From: Bin87 sp963665395
Lineage (GTDB): Bacteria; Chloroflexota; Dehalococcoidia; Lucifugimonadales; UBA3495
DNA length: 64,000 nucleotides
Direction: 5' to 3'
Assembly: GCA_963665395.2 (NCBI GenBank)
Contig: OY762251.1
Coordinates: 1,922,001 to 1,986,000 of the forward strand
Shown here: positions 50,622-59,087 of the stretch, piece after piece
Numbering within the stretch: the first letter of the stretch is position 1
How the letters are laid out: each line of letters starts with the position of its first letter
The notes under the pieces: generated by a model
What the model was told of the DNA's origin: nothing
What the model saw: only the letters and a program-made list of their open reading frames with translations
Database searches by the model: none
Program-made: the position numbers and the translations under genes

Positions 50622-51260
50622 TTGCCCCACGACCTGCCACCCTGGCGCATCGTCTTCCATTACTTCTGCACCTGGCGCAAGGATGGAACCTGGCAACGGG
50701 CCAACTGCGCCCGGCACGCCGCGCTGCGACAGGCTCAAGGCCGTCAGGCCAGTCCCAGCGCGGCCATCATCGATAGCCAGTCGGTGAAGACCATGTAAAA
50801 AGGGGGCCCAGAGGTTACGACGCGGGCAAGAAGGTGAAGGGACGCAAGCGACACATTGTGGTGGACACCCTGGGCCTGCCCCTGGCGGTGGCGGTCCATC
50901 CCGCCGACATCCAGGACCGGGACGGCGCCAAGTTGGCGCTGGCCCAGCTGTTAGGCCGGTTCCCGCGACTGCAAGTGATCGGGGCGGACGGGGCCTACGG
51001 CGGTAAACTGGTGGCGTGGGCCAGGACGGTAGGCGGCTGGACCCTGGAGTTGGTGCGCCGTCCGGCACAGCAACACACCTTCCCGGCGCTGCCCCGGCGC
51101 TGGGTGGTGGAACGCACCTTCGGTTGGCTGAACCTGCAACGGCGGTTGAGCAAGGATTATGAAGCATTGTGTGAAGCCACCGAAACTTGGATCTACATCT
51201 CAATGACCGGCCTCATGCTACGCAGGTTGGCCCGACATTCCCCTTTTTAGACACCCTCTC

Positions 51261-52721
51261 AGCTGGACTTTGTACGTTCAAGCGGCGTAGGCGAGGGAAT
51301 CAATAAGCCGGGAATTCAGATCGGGAACGGGTTTTCCCCGGTCGTCGTCGGACACCGACATTGAAAAATCCTCCGAAGCCAGCCACAGGTGGCGTCGCAC
51401 CAGGGCGATGGCATCCACGAAAGTGGGGGCGGGTTTGGCGTACCAGGCCGCCGTGCGCTGGGTGATGGGGCTCTCTTGTTGCAGCGAGTGTGCCGCCAGG
51501 GCGATCCAGGAAAACAGACCCATCAGGACGGGCGTGGTGCGGGCAATGGCGCGATCCGACCATTGGCGCTGAGTTTCCACGCCCAAGTGAGCCCGTACTT
51601 CCTGGTAAGTGACCTCCAGCTGCCAACGCAGCACAAACCACTCCAGGATCTGGACTGGGGCGACCGACTCATCAGTGCAGAGCAGGGCCTGAGTGTCCAG
51701 TTCACCTTTGGGGTCTCGGACCAGCGCCCAGCGGATGGGTACGGGCGGTTTGCCGGGGTGGTACCAGAGGGCGGTCTGCGAAGCCAGTTCCAGCGTGCGC
51801 ATGGTGCCGTCGTACCAGGACACCGACGCGGTGTCCCAGAGCAGCTCGGGATCGTCAAGGCGTTGCTTGAGGGTGGGTTGACGTGCCCCCTTGACCCGAG
51901 GGCGACCGGTTTGGCCCGGTTGACGGGGTGGCGCGGGATCGTAGAGACCGGCATCCAGGCGCAGCCTGGTGATGAGGGTTACGGGTTCATGGAGGGACTG
52001 GCAGAAGTAGAGCAAGTCCAGGACGGCATAGCCATTGTCGCCCACCACCACCAGGGGGCGATGGGGCAGCCAGCGGCGCAGCAGCAGGATCATCTGGCGA
52101 GCCCAGTCGGTGAGTTTCTTGTGCCGGCGTCCCTGCCTTTGGTGATAGCGTTCCGATGGCGCCAGCGCGGTGAGCAAGGGCAGGGCCCAGAACCGTCCCG
52201 CCCAGGGGATGCGTCCCAGCCACATCAAACTGATCCAGCGCAACCCGCTGGCCTTGACCGTATAGCTGCGGCTGGAACGCACGGCGTCTCGGTAGACACC
52301 CAGAGCGTTGATCTTTGGACCCTGCCGACGCTCCAGGGTTTCGTCGATACCGAACACCAGCGGACCGTCGCCGTGGTCGAGATGTTGAAGCAGCAACCTG
52401 AGCAAGACCTGGGACGCCCCAAGGGGCGACCACGCCGCCCGGTTCAGCACGTGATGGTAGCGGGCATAGTTGCGGTCGCCGCTGAGGCCCATGACCCGCA
52501 ACGCCGCGGCCACTGTGCGCTGGCCCGGCGTCAGGATCGCGCCGACCAATAGGACCTGAGCCTTTTGCCAGGTTCGGTTTTGGAACAGCATGGCGAAGGG
52601 AAAGAGAACAGTTACAATGGCATCGGGCAGGGTGAGCACGAATTGACCTACGGTGAGTTGTGGGGTCAAACCAGCTTACCCTGCCGCTTTCATTTTTCTA
52701 GTTTTTGTACAAAGTCCAGCT
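51261..52721. mobile_element. IS4-superfamily element, intact
   Basis: 1,461 bp with 15-bp ends AGCTGGACTTTGTAC and GTACAAAGTCCAGCT. It is wedged between the two IS5 elements with only two bases to spare on each side. It carries no mini-palindromes. Confidence 0.85.
51278..52669 (-). CDS. IS4/IS701-superfamily DDE transposase
   Basis: A 463-residue intact transposase. Motifs include LVFGIDETLERRQGPKINALGVYRDAVRSS with the first catalytic Asp, PSERYHQRQGRRHKKLTDWARQM, RPLVVVGDNGYAVLDLLYF with the second Asp, and VLRWQLEVTYQEVRAHLGVETQRQWSDRAI containing the Glu. It reads through without stops or shifts and should be functional. It lies close to its left terminal repeat. Confidence 0.88.
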   Translation of the reverse strand: MTPQLTVGQFVLTLPDAIVTVLFPFAMLFQNRTWQKAQVLLVGAILTPGQRTVAAALRVMGLSGDRNYARYHHVLNRAAWSPLGASQVLLRLLLQHLDHGDGPLVFGIDETLERRQGPKINALGVYRDAVRSSRSYTVKASGLRWISLMWLGRIPWAGRFWALPLLTALAPSERYHQRQGRRHKKLTDWARQMILLLRRWLPHRPLVVVGDNGYAVLDLLYFCQSLHEPVTLITRLRLDAGLYDPAPPRQPGQTGRPRVKGARQPTLKQRLDDPELLWDTASVSWYDGTMRTLELASQTALWYHPGKPPVPIRWALVRDPKGELDTQALLCTDESVAPVQILEWFVLRWQLEVTYQEVRAHLGVETQRQWSDRAIARTTPVLMGLFSWIALAAHSLQQESPITQRTAAWYAKPAPTFVDAIALVRRHLWLASEDFSMSVSDDDRGKPVPDLNSRLIDSLAYAA

Positions 52722-52972
52722 TAGAGGGTGTGTGACAATGGTCGAAACCCGTATAGGTCGTTCTTGGGATGAGAATGGGATGCCGGTTACGCTGGTGGCA
52801 TGAATAGAAAACCTTATCCCAGCGATTTGACCGATGCTCAGTGGAAGGAGTTGGAGCCGCTGCTGCCGCCCGACACCACCAGAGGCCATCCCAGGACCAC
52901 AGACCTGCGCGAGGTGGTCAACGGCATCTTGTACGTGCTGCGTGGTGGCATCGCCTGGCGGATGCTGCCCCA

Positions 52973-52987
52973 TCCGCCTGAGGCGGA
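52973..52987. repeat. Mini-palindrome, IS5 element 2
   Basis: Family A, spacer TGA, orientation AATCCGCC side left; replaces codons after MLPH. Confidence 0.9.
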
Positions 52988-53202
52988 CCACCTTGGGGCA
53001 CGGTCTGGTGGTACTTCAGGAAGTGGCGGGATGACGGCACTTGGGAAGGTGTTGAGGCAACCCTGCGGGTCCGGGTTCGGGAAGCGGCGGGACGGGAGGC
53101 TACGCCCAGCGCGGCCATCATTGACAGTCAGTCGGTGAAGACCACGGAAAAAGGGGGCCTCGGGGTTACGACGCCGGCAAGAAGGTAACGGGACGCAAAC
53201 GG

Positions 53203-53217
53203 TCCGCCGGAGGCGGA
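53203..53217. repeat. Mini-palindrome, IS5 element 2
   Basis: Family A, spacer GGA. Against element 1 (ACACATTG between GCG and TGGTGGAC) eight bases are replaced by sixteen, shifting frame. Confidence 0.92.
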
Positions 53218-53226
53218 TGGTGGACA

Positions 53227-53251
53227 CCCCCGTATCAAGTACGGGGCAGGC
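53227..53251. repeat. Family B mini-palindrome, IS5 element 2
   Basis: GCCTGCCCCGTAC-N2-GATACGGGGG on the minus strand. Against element 1 this is a pure insertion of about 24 bases after GACACCC. Confidence 0.85.
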
Positions 53252-53644
53252 TATGGGCTTGCTGCTGGCGGTGGTGGTTCATGCCGCCAATATCCAAGAC
53301 CGGGACGGCGCCAAGTTGGTGTTGACCAAACTGCTGGGTAGATTCCCTAGGTTGCAGCTGATCTGGGCCGACGGGGCCTATGGCGGTAAATTGGTGGAGT
53401 GGGCCAAGACAGTAGGCGGCTGGATCCTGGAGTTGGTACGCCGTCCGGTACAGCAACACACCTTCCAAGTGCTGCCCCGCCGCTGGGTGGTGGAGCGCAC
53501 CCTGGCCTGGCTGAGCCGATGCCGACGACTGAGCAAAGATTACGAGGAACGTCCCGAAAGCAGTGAAGCGTGGGTGCATATCGCCATGGTCAACCTCATG
53601 CTCAAACGGCTCCATCCTGCTTGAAATCATTGTCACACACCCTC

Positions 53645-54081
53645 TCACAGAAGCATTCAGACAACGGATCCGTTTCTTGCGCCCCTAATCTTCAAATCTC
53701 TGGACTGGCACTGCCAGTTGGCAACCAAACCTCTGGTTCGCCATAGGCGACAAGCCATAGGTTGACACCAGCAAGGACTGGGAGAGGATTGCCACCGCAG
53801 TAGGGCAATGAGTAAAGTCCGTACTGTTGGTTGCTCGGAGCGGTAATCGAGGGTATGTTCGCCGAACCTGCCCAAAAACCTGTGATAGGCTGAATCGCCC
53901 ACCCTTCGGCAATTCAGCCCCTAGTGTGAAGTGGTGGTCAAGGTTCAAGGCCATTCGCCATAACAGCATGGAGCGCATGACGGATCTGGATTTCTGGCTG
54001 CTGAACAGCGCAAAGCGTGGTAGGATTCCTGCACGCGCGATTAGCCGTACCCTCTGCGTCCAAGCAGCAAAGAGCATCCCT
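53645..54081. other. Spacer before the defence island
   Basis: No gene supported. The frame of the next gene is open from 53827 but shows no family content before 54082. It should contain the promoter of the GHKL operon. I could not identify one with confidence. Confidence 0.45.
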
Positions 54082-56232
54082 ATGGTGAACACAGCAGACG
54101 CAGCCCCTGCGCAAATCAGCCGCACGTTCCGGCCGACGGCCAGGTTGCTACAGCTTCTGGGCGACGAGCTGATTGCCAGCCCTAGGCTGGCGGTCTTCGA
54201 GCTGGTCAAGAATGCCTATGACGCGGATGCCACCAGCGCCGTCATACGATTGGACCTGCGCAGCAGCGCGAAAGGCGCCAGCATCGCCGTTACCGATGAC
54301 GGGGAGGGTATGACCCTCGACGTGCTGGAGTCAGTATGGCTGGTGCCGGGCAACAACCACCGTAAGCGACAACGGGAAAAATCGCAGAGGACAACGCGCC
54401 ACAGCCGACTTCCGATTGGCGAAAAAGGTTTGGGGCGCTTCGCGGCACATAAGCTTGGGAATCGCATCAGCTTGGTTACCCGTGCGAAGGATAGCAACGA
54501 ATGCGTGGTAAATATCGACTGGAACGAACTGGCCGCGCACGAGTACCTGGAAGAGGCTCCAGTCACAATAACCACCAGACGGCCGGAGGTCTTTGCCGGC
54601 GAAGCAACTGGAACCAGAATCGAGGTCACCAGCCTTCGGAACCGATGGCAACGTGGTGAGGTCCGTCGCCTCCACAATCAGATCACGTCCCTGTGTTCAC
54701 CCTTTGACGAGCCCGGCAACTTCCGGGCGGTACTGGAGGTGCCTGGCAACGAAGAATGGACCAGAGAGTTGCCGGACGTGGACTCAATACTGGATAGAGC
54801 CTTCTGGAAGTTCTCGTTCCGCTTGGACGAAGGCGTATTCGATTCGGAGTACGAATTCCGCCAAATCCCGGGCTTCAAACTGGAAAGCAGGAAAGTACGC
54901 CAGTCTGGGGAAAGGCTGGCGTTACCCCGGGCGCGAGGTGGTGGGCGGAGTAGCCGGGATGAATTTGCCGACCCATCGTACACCTCCGGCATAGGCCCGG
55001 TGCGAGGAGTGTTCTACGCATACGACCGTGACCGTCAAATCCTTAGCCGTTTGCCTGACCAGCAGGCGATCACAGGTTACTTGGACGATTATGGCGGCGT
55101 CCGCATTTACCGGGATGGCATCCGGGTGTACAACTACGGGGAACAAGGGGACGACTGGCTTGGCCTTGACCTGAGGCGGGTGAATACCCCGACGCTCCGC
55201 ATCAGCCGGAACATCGTCCTGGGTGCCGTTCACTTGTCACTGGAGGACTCACCAGAACTCATCGAAAAAACTAATCGTGAAGGATTCGTTGACAATGACG
55301 CCTGCGATCGTTTGCAGCAAATCATACTGGGGGCTATCGGCGCTTTCGAAAGCGAGCGCCAAGTGGACAAGGATAGGATAAGGCAGCTGACCACCAGGCC
55401 AAATGCCGAATTGTCCGGGGGTATGGAAGGACTTCTTGCAACGTTGAGAGTTGAACTCGCCAAAGCTGGCATAGACAGACAGCCCATCAACTCGTGCGTC
55501 AGACGTATTGAACGTCATTATAATGAAATGCAGGAAATTCTCCTGTCCGCTGGGATGTCTGGGCTGAACTTGGCCGTTATTTTTCACGAAGTAGAACGCG
55601 GGGTGAGGTCACTCCACCAAGCCCTCGTCGCCGGTAGAGACGTCAACGGGATTGAACGTCAAGCCAAGTCTCTCGCAGAGACGCTCGACGGGTTTTCGCT
55701 ACTTCTCCGACGTAACAACCAAGAAACGCACAGTGCCCGGAGGCTGATAGAGGTTTCGTTGCAATTGAGCGACATCCGCCTTAAACATCATCGCGTTCAT
55801 ACGGTCTGTCCACTACTTGATAGGTACCAAGAGGGATTCAATTCCAGATTTGCTTTCAACTTGGTGCTTGGGGCACTGAGCAACTTGATTGACAATGCGA
55901 TTTACTGGTTGCGCCGGCGATGGCCGGACGCGCAGCGCGACGAAGGAACTCCGGAGCGGAAACTGTACATCGGTGTGTCCCGCGATTTTGAAGCGGGCCC
56001 GGCCATTGTAGTCGCCGACAACGGTCCTGGCTTCGGAGGTGATGCACCGGAGCATCTCGCGCGGCCGTTCTTTACACGCCGTCCTGACGGAATGGGACTT
56101 GGACTTTACTACGCAAGTCTGGCGATGCGTTTACAGAGCGGACAGCTCGTGTTCCCTTCACCGGGAGAGGTAGAAGTGCCGCGCGAATTCGACGGAGCCA
56201 TAGTTGCATTGGTTTTCAAGGAGGACAGGTGA
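54082..56232 (+). CDS. Dual-GHKL ATPase protein of putative defence operon
   Basis: A 716-residue protein with two GHKL ATPase modules. Module 1 (residues 15-330) is MORC/HSP90/MutL-like: FELVKNAYDADA (Glu40, Asn44, Asp47), TDDGEGM (Asp73) and GEKGLGRF (113-120). Module 2 (about 590-716) is histidine-kinase-like: NLIDNAIYWL (Asn605), VADNGPGF and GMGLGLYYA. Between them, IFHEVERGVRSLH resembles a DHp helix with a candidate phospho-His. It overlaps the receiver-like gene (TGATG). Family knowledge links MORC-type GHKL ATPases to restriction-modification operons; this double form may sense DNA or phage and signal to the receiver. ATG at 54082 is chosen from domain position. Confidence 0.8.
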   Translation: MVNTADAAPAQISRTFRPTARLLQLLGDELIASPRLAVFELVKNAYDADATSAVIRLDLRSSAKGASIAVTDDGEGMTLDVLESVWLVPGNNHRKRQREKSQRTTRHSRLPIGEKGLGRFAAHKLGNRISLVTRAKDSNECVVNIDWNELAAHEYLEEAPVTITTRRPEVFAGEATGTRIEVTSLRNRWQRGEVRRLHNQITSLCSPFDEPGNFRAVLEVPGNEEWTRELPDVDSILDRAFWKFSFRLDEGVFDSEYEFRQIPGFKLESRKVRQSGERLALPRARGGGRSSRDEFADPSYTSGIGPVRGVFYAYDRDRQILSRLPDQQAITGYLDDYGGVRIYRDGIRVYNYGEQGDDWLGLDLRRVNTPTLRISRNIVLGAVHLSLEDSPELIEKTNREGFVDNDACDRLQQIILGAIGAFESERQVDKDRIRQLTTRPNAELSGGMEGLLATLRVELAKAGIDRQPINSCVRRIERHYNEMQEILLSAGMSGLNLAVIFHEVERGVRSLHQALVAGRDVNGIERQAKSLAETLDGFSLLLRRNNQETHSARRLIEVSLQLSDIRLKHHRVHTVCPLLDRYQEGFNSRFAFNLVLGALSNLIDNAIYWLRRRWPDAQRDEGTPERKLYIGVSRDFEAGPAIVVADNGPGFGGDAPEHLARPFFTRRPDGMGLGLYYASLAMRLQSGQLVFPSPGEVEVPREFDGAIVALVFKEDR

Positions 56233-57542
56233 TGTTTGGCATCACACGGATAGTCGCTGTCGATAACGAGAGCGAACACCTTGATGCTCTGGTAACGGGG
56301 CTCAATCGCTCGGGCTTTGCGTGCTTGGGCGTGGATTATCCGATGGTTGCCGCCACGACCACTATCGTGCCATGCCCTTATATTCGGATAGCGTTCATGG
56401 ACATCAACTTGTTGGGGTCCACTCAGTCGGACTCTCGCCAAAACTTCAGTGCCATCTTGGACCTGTTGCGACAATTAGCACCAAGGGGTCCATATCTGCT
56501 GGTGCTTTGGACCAAAACGCCCGAAGATTCTGATGAGGTCCGTGAATTCTTGGACGAGCGCCTCAACGATACCGCCAAACCCATCGATGTTGTGCCGTTT
56601 GACAAAGCTGACTACGGAATCGCCGAAGGCGCTGCCCCTGACTTCACCAGGTTGATTCAAGACATCAAGGGATTGACGGAACGCGCGCCGTCCTTGGCCG
56701 TGCTTACTGAATGGGAGGAAAAGGTGTGGTCCGCGGCGGCGGAGACGCTGTCTTCCATTACCATGCTGGGGAGTGCTGACAAAACCGGCGGTGCACAGCA
56801 AGATGACATCACCAAGCTTATATGCGCGATGGCAGTTGAGGCGGTCGGACAGCAAAACGTCGCAGCAAATCCTTTCCGCGCCGTCAACGAGGCGCTACTA
56901 CCTGTACTTGCTGACCATGTTGCGGCGTCGGAGGTAGACAACGCCAGCGCGAACCTCTGGCATCAAGTGGTCAACAATGGCAACGTTGGTCAAAGCATCA
57001 ATGACCAAGAAGCGGCTCTGCTCAACCGGGTATTTCACATTGCGTCTGACATCGGCGCAAACCAAGGTGCCGAAAGGGGTGCCGTCATACCGCTACCCCG
57101 CACAATGCTGGGCAACCTGTTCGAGGACACCTTCGGAATTTCAGAGATTCACGCCGCAGAAAGGTTGTTTCGCTGCCGGGAATTCCAAGTAGGAGGAGAC
57201 CAGTACCATTGGGTATTGGTACAGGTACAAGCAGCGTGCGATTACGCGCAAAGGCAACCGGGCCCCCTGCCTTTCTTTCTTGGCATGGAAATTATTGAGA
57301 GCAGTATCAGCAACAACAGGGCTCCGCAGGCGCTTTGGCGCAGTCCTAAGTTCGATGTGGACAGTTCCATCCGCGAGTTGCAGGTTAACACCAGGGTTCA
57401 GGTTCCTATGTCCGAGGCATCGGCCAAAGCGTGTACACCTCTGTATCGCTTGCGTGAGCAGTTGTTGACCGATCTGCTCCACCGCGCCCAAACCAATAAC
57501 GCGCGCCCTGGGATCATCTCATTTAGCGCCCGGCGACACTGA
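56232..57542 (+). CDS. Receiver-like (REC) protein of putative defence operon
   Basis: A 436-residue protein. Residues 1-130 look like a response-regulator receiver: IVAVDNES (Asp11), IAFMDINL (Asp57, the phospho-acceptor position) and LLVLWTKT (Lys95). The acidic pocket has one Asp instead of the usual pair, so phosphorylation is not certain. The remaining 300 residues are helical and match no output domain I know; they are neither a DNA-binding nor a nuclease fold by eye. The gene overlaps the GHKL gene and is followed by the methyltransferase after nine bases, so the operon encodes a two-component-like pair. Confidence 0.7.
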   Translation: MFGITRIVAVDNESEHLDALVTGLNRSGFACLGVDYPMVAATTTIVPCPYIRIAFMDINLLGSTQSDSRQNFSAILDLLRQLAPRGPYLLVLWTKTPEDSDEVREFLDERLNDTAKPIDVVPFDKADYGIAEGAAPDFTRLIQDIKGLTERAPSLAVLTEWEEKVWSAAAETLSSITMLGSADKTGGAQQDDITKLICAMAVEAVGQQNVAANPFRAVNEALLPVLADHVAASEVDNASANLWHQVVNNGNVGQSINDQEAALLNRVFHIASDIGANQGAERGAVIPLPRTMLGNLFEDTFGISEIHAAERLFRCREFQVGGDQYHWVLVQVQAACDYAQRQPGPLPFFLGMEIIESSISNNRAPQALWRSPKFDVDSSIRELQVNTRVQVPMSEASAKACTPLYRLREQLLTDLLHRAQTNNARPGIISFSARRH

Positions 57543-57551
57543 GGCATCGTC

Positions 57552-59087
57552 ATGAACAATACGATCCCTGTCATTGATGTTTTCGCAGGATGCGGAGGAT
57601 TCAGCGAAGGGTTCAACGCGCTGCGTGGGGAAAGTGGTTTCCCTTTTGACGTACGCCTCCATATCGAAAGGGAACGGGCGCCCGTCAGTACGCTACTATT
57701 GCGCTCATTCTACCATCAATTCCGAGAGAACCGGCTTCCAGATGCGTACTATGAGTACATCAGCGGTTCCATTGAGCGGGATGAGCTATTTCGGCGACAC
57801 CCACGGGAAGCGAAAGCAGCCAAGCGCCGGTGCCTGCAAATCGAGATGGGCGCCAGCAGCGCAACGACGAGTCTCGTCGATGACCGTATCGGTCGCGCTG
57901 TGGCCGGCGCCGACAGGTGGGTTCTCATCGGAGGTCCACCATGCCAAGCGTACTCTGTGATCGGCAGGGTAAGGAATCAGTCTCTTGACGGCTACGACCC
58001 TGAGGAGGACATCAGATTCAGGCTTTACCGTGAGTACACCAGGATCATGGCTGCGTACTGGCCTGCCGTATTCGTCATGGAAAACGTACAAGGACTACTC
58101 AGCGCACGGTGCGCGGGACGATCCGTATTCGAGCAGATGCTTGGAGATTTGCGTGAACCTGCCCGAAGGCGAAACGTGGGTAACTCGGAGGACACCCGTT
58201 GCTATAAGTACCGCCTGTATTCAGTCGTTTCAGCGGCTTCTGACCCGGAGCCGGGCGATTTCATGGTGAAGTCCGAGAACTACGGCATACCCCAAGTACG
58301 CCGTAGGTTACTGATCCTGGGAGTGCGCGACGACATTCTGACCGAGCCGGAACCTCTGCCCCTGGTTTCGGAACCTGTTGCAGCAGGGGAGGTACTGAGT
58401 GGCATTCCCCCGGTTAGAAGCGGACTGTCACGCCAGGACAATCGTGAACGGTGGATTGCAGCCGTCCTTGGGATTCGGGAACAACCATGGTGGAATGAGA
58501 TTCCGTCGGAAGTTCAGCATCGGATCAGCAAGGCTTTGGAAACCCTGCGCACAACGGCCAATGGTCGTGGCAACTACCGTTTCATGGACGAGCAGGCTAC
58601 CTGCAGGTACAAGCCCGATTGGTTTGAGGATCCTCGACTGGACGGAACCTTGAATCACGAAGCCAGAACACACCGGGAGGACGACCTGTGGCGGTACCTG
58701 TTCGCGTCCTGTGTCATGGCAGATGGCGTGCATCCACCCTTCCGAATCAGTGACTTCCCGGAAGGACTGCGCCCAAACCATCGAAGCACGGCAGATGCTT
58801 TGAACAAAGGCAGCTTCGCCGACCGTTTCAGCGTTCTTACCGAGGCTGCGCCTTCCCGGACCGTAGTCAGCCACATCCGGAAAGACGGGCATTACTACAT
58901 CCATTACGACCCAGCGCAGTGTCGTAGCATCACTGTGCGTGAGGCCGCGCGATTGCAGACCTTCCCGGACAATTTTTTCCTTGAGGGGAGCCGTACAGAC
59001 CAGTACGGTCAGGTTGGCAACGCCGTCCCTCCTCTGCTGTCTCATCAAGTAGCTGATTGCATTGCCAAGCTCCTGTCCAGGCGATGA
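57552..59087 (+). CDS. dcm: DNA (cytosine-5) methyltransferase
   Basis: A 511-residue C5-cytosine methyltransferase. Motif I is DVFAGCGGFSEGF, IV is GGPPCQAYSVIGR with catalytic Cys131, VI is MENVQG, VIII is IPQVRRRLLILG and X is YGQVGNAVPPLL. The target-recognition region (about 260-400) is long and unlike those I know, so the recognition sequence is not predictable. It is followed by vsr in an ATGA overlap. It could protect the host genome, with Vsr or the GHKL protein acting on unmodified DNA. Confidence 0.95.
   Translation: MNNTIPVIDVFAGCGGFSEGFNALRGESGFPFDVRLHIERERAPVSTLLLRSFYHQFRENRLPDAYYEYISGSIERDELFRRHPREAKAAKRRCLQIEMGASSATTSLVDDRIGRAVAGADRWVLIGGPPCQAYSVIGRVRNQSLDGYDPEEDIRFRLYREYTRIMAAYWPAVFVMENVQGLLSARCAGRSVFEQMLGDLREPARRRNVGNSEDTRCYKYRLYSVVSAASDPEPGDFMVKSENYGIPQVRRRLLILGVRDDILTEPEPLPLVSEPVAAGEVLSGIPPVRSGLSRQDNRERWIAAVLGIREQPWWNEIPSEVQHRISKALETLRTTANGRGNYRFMDEQATCRYKPDWFEDPRLDGTLNHEARTHREDDLWRYLFASCVMADGVHPPFRISDFPEGLRPNHRSTADALNKGSFADRFSVLTEAAPSRTVVSHIRKDGHYYIHYDPAQCRSITVREAARLQTFPDNFFLEGSRTDQYGQVGNAVPPLLSHQVADCIAKLLSRR

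Larger units (their letters stand above)
50451..51250 (+). pseudogene. IS5-family transposase, two-frame with damage
   Basis: OrfA part MERPAYPSDLSDRE ... PRREIVNAIRYVLRTGCSW ... SAAIIDSQSVKTM stops at TAA (50796-50798). OrfB part KGRKRHIVVDTLGLPLAVAVHPADIQDRDGAKLAL ... QHTFPALPRRWVVERTFGWLN is in the -1 frame. The AAAAAGGGGG run at 50797-50806 is a typical -1 slip site, but a TAA now precedes it. Two mini-palindromes also replace codons for the conserved ALLEPLL and RML residues. Confidence 0.85.
50374..51258. mobile_element. IS5-family element 1 (IS427-like)
   Basis: 885 bp with perfect 18-bp ends GAGGGTGTCTAAAAAGGG and CCCTTTTTAGACACCCTC. TTA and TCA flank the ends, as they do for element 2. 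It splits the IS1595 remnant from whatever lay upstream of it. Confidence 0.88.
52800..53624 (+). pseudogene. IS5-family transposase 2, broken by palindromes
   Basis: OrfA: MNRKPYPSDLTDAQWKELEPLLPPDTTRGHPRTTDLREVVNGILYVLRGGIAWRMLPH, then a break at the 52973 palindrome, resuming with the equivalent of GTVWWYFRKWRDDGTWE. Around 53145 lies GAAAAAGGGGGC, an uninterrupted -1 slip site followed by RGYDAGKKV. OrfB from 53260 (LLLAVVVHAANIQDRDGAKLVL ... VLPRRWVVERTLAWLS) is intact, but its start is broken by palindromes at 53203 and 53227. Confidence 0.87.
52724..53644. mobile_element. IS5-family element 2
   Basis: 921 bp, ends GAGGGTGTGTGACAATG and its complement. It is similar in sequence to element 1 but with different ends, so a separate IS species of the same group. 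Confidence 0.88.

Noticed and set aside
53827..54081. Longer N-terminus for the GHKL protein
   Set aside because: The added 85 residues are basic, low-complexity, and precede the usual start of the GHKL domain; no ribosome-binding site at 53827.
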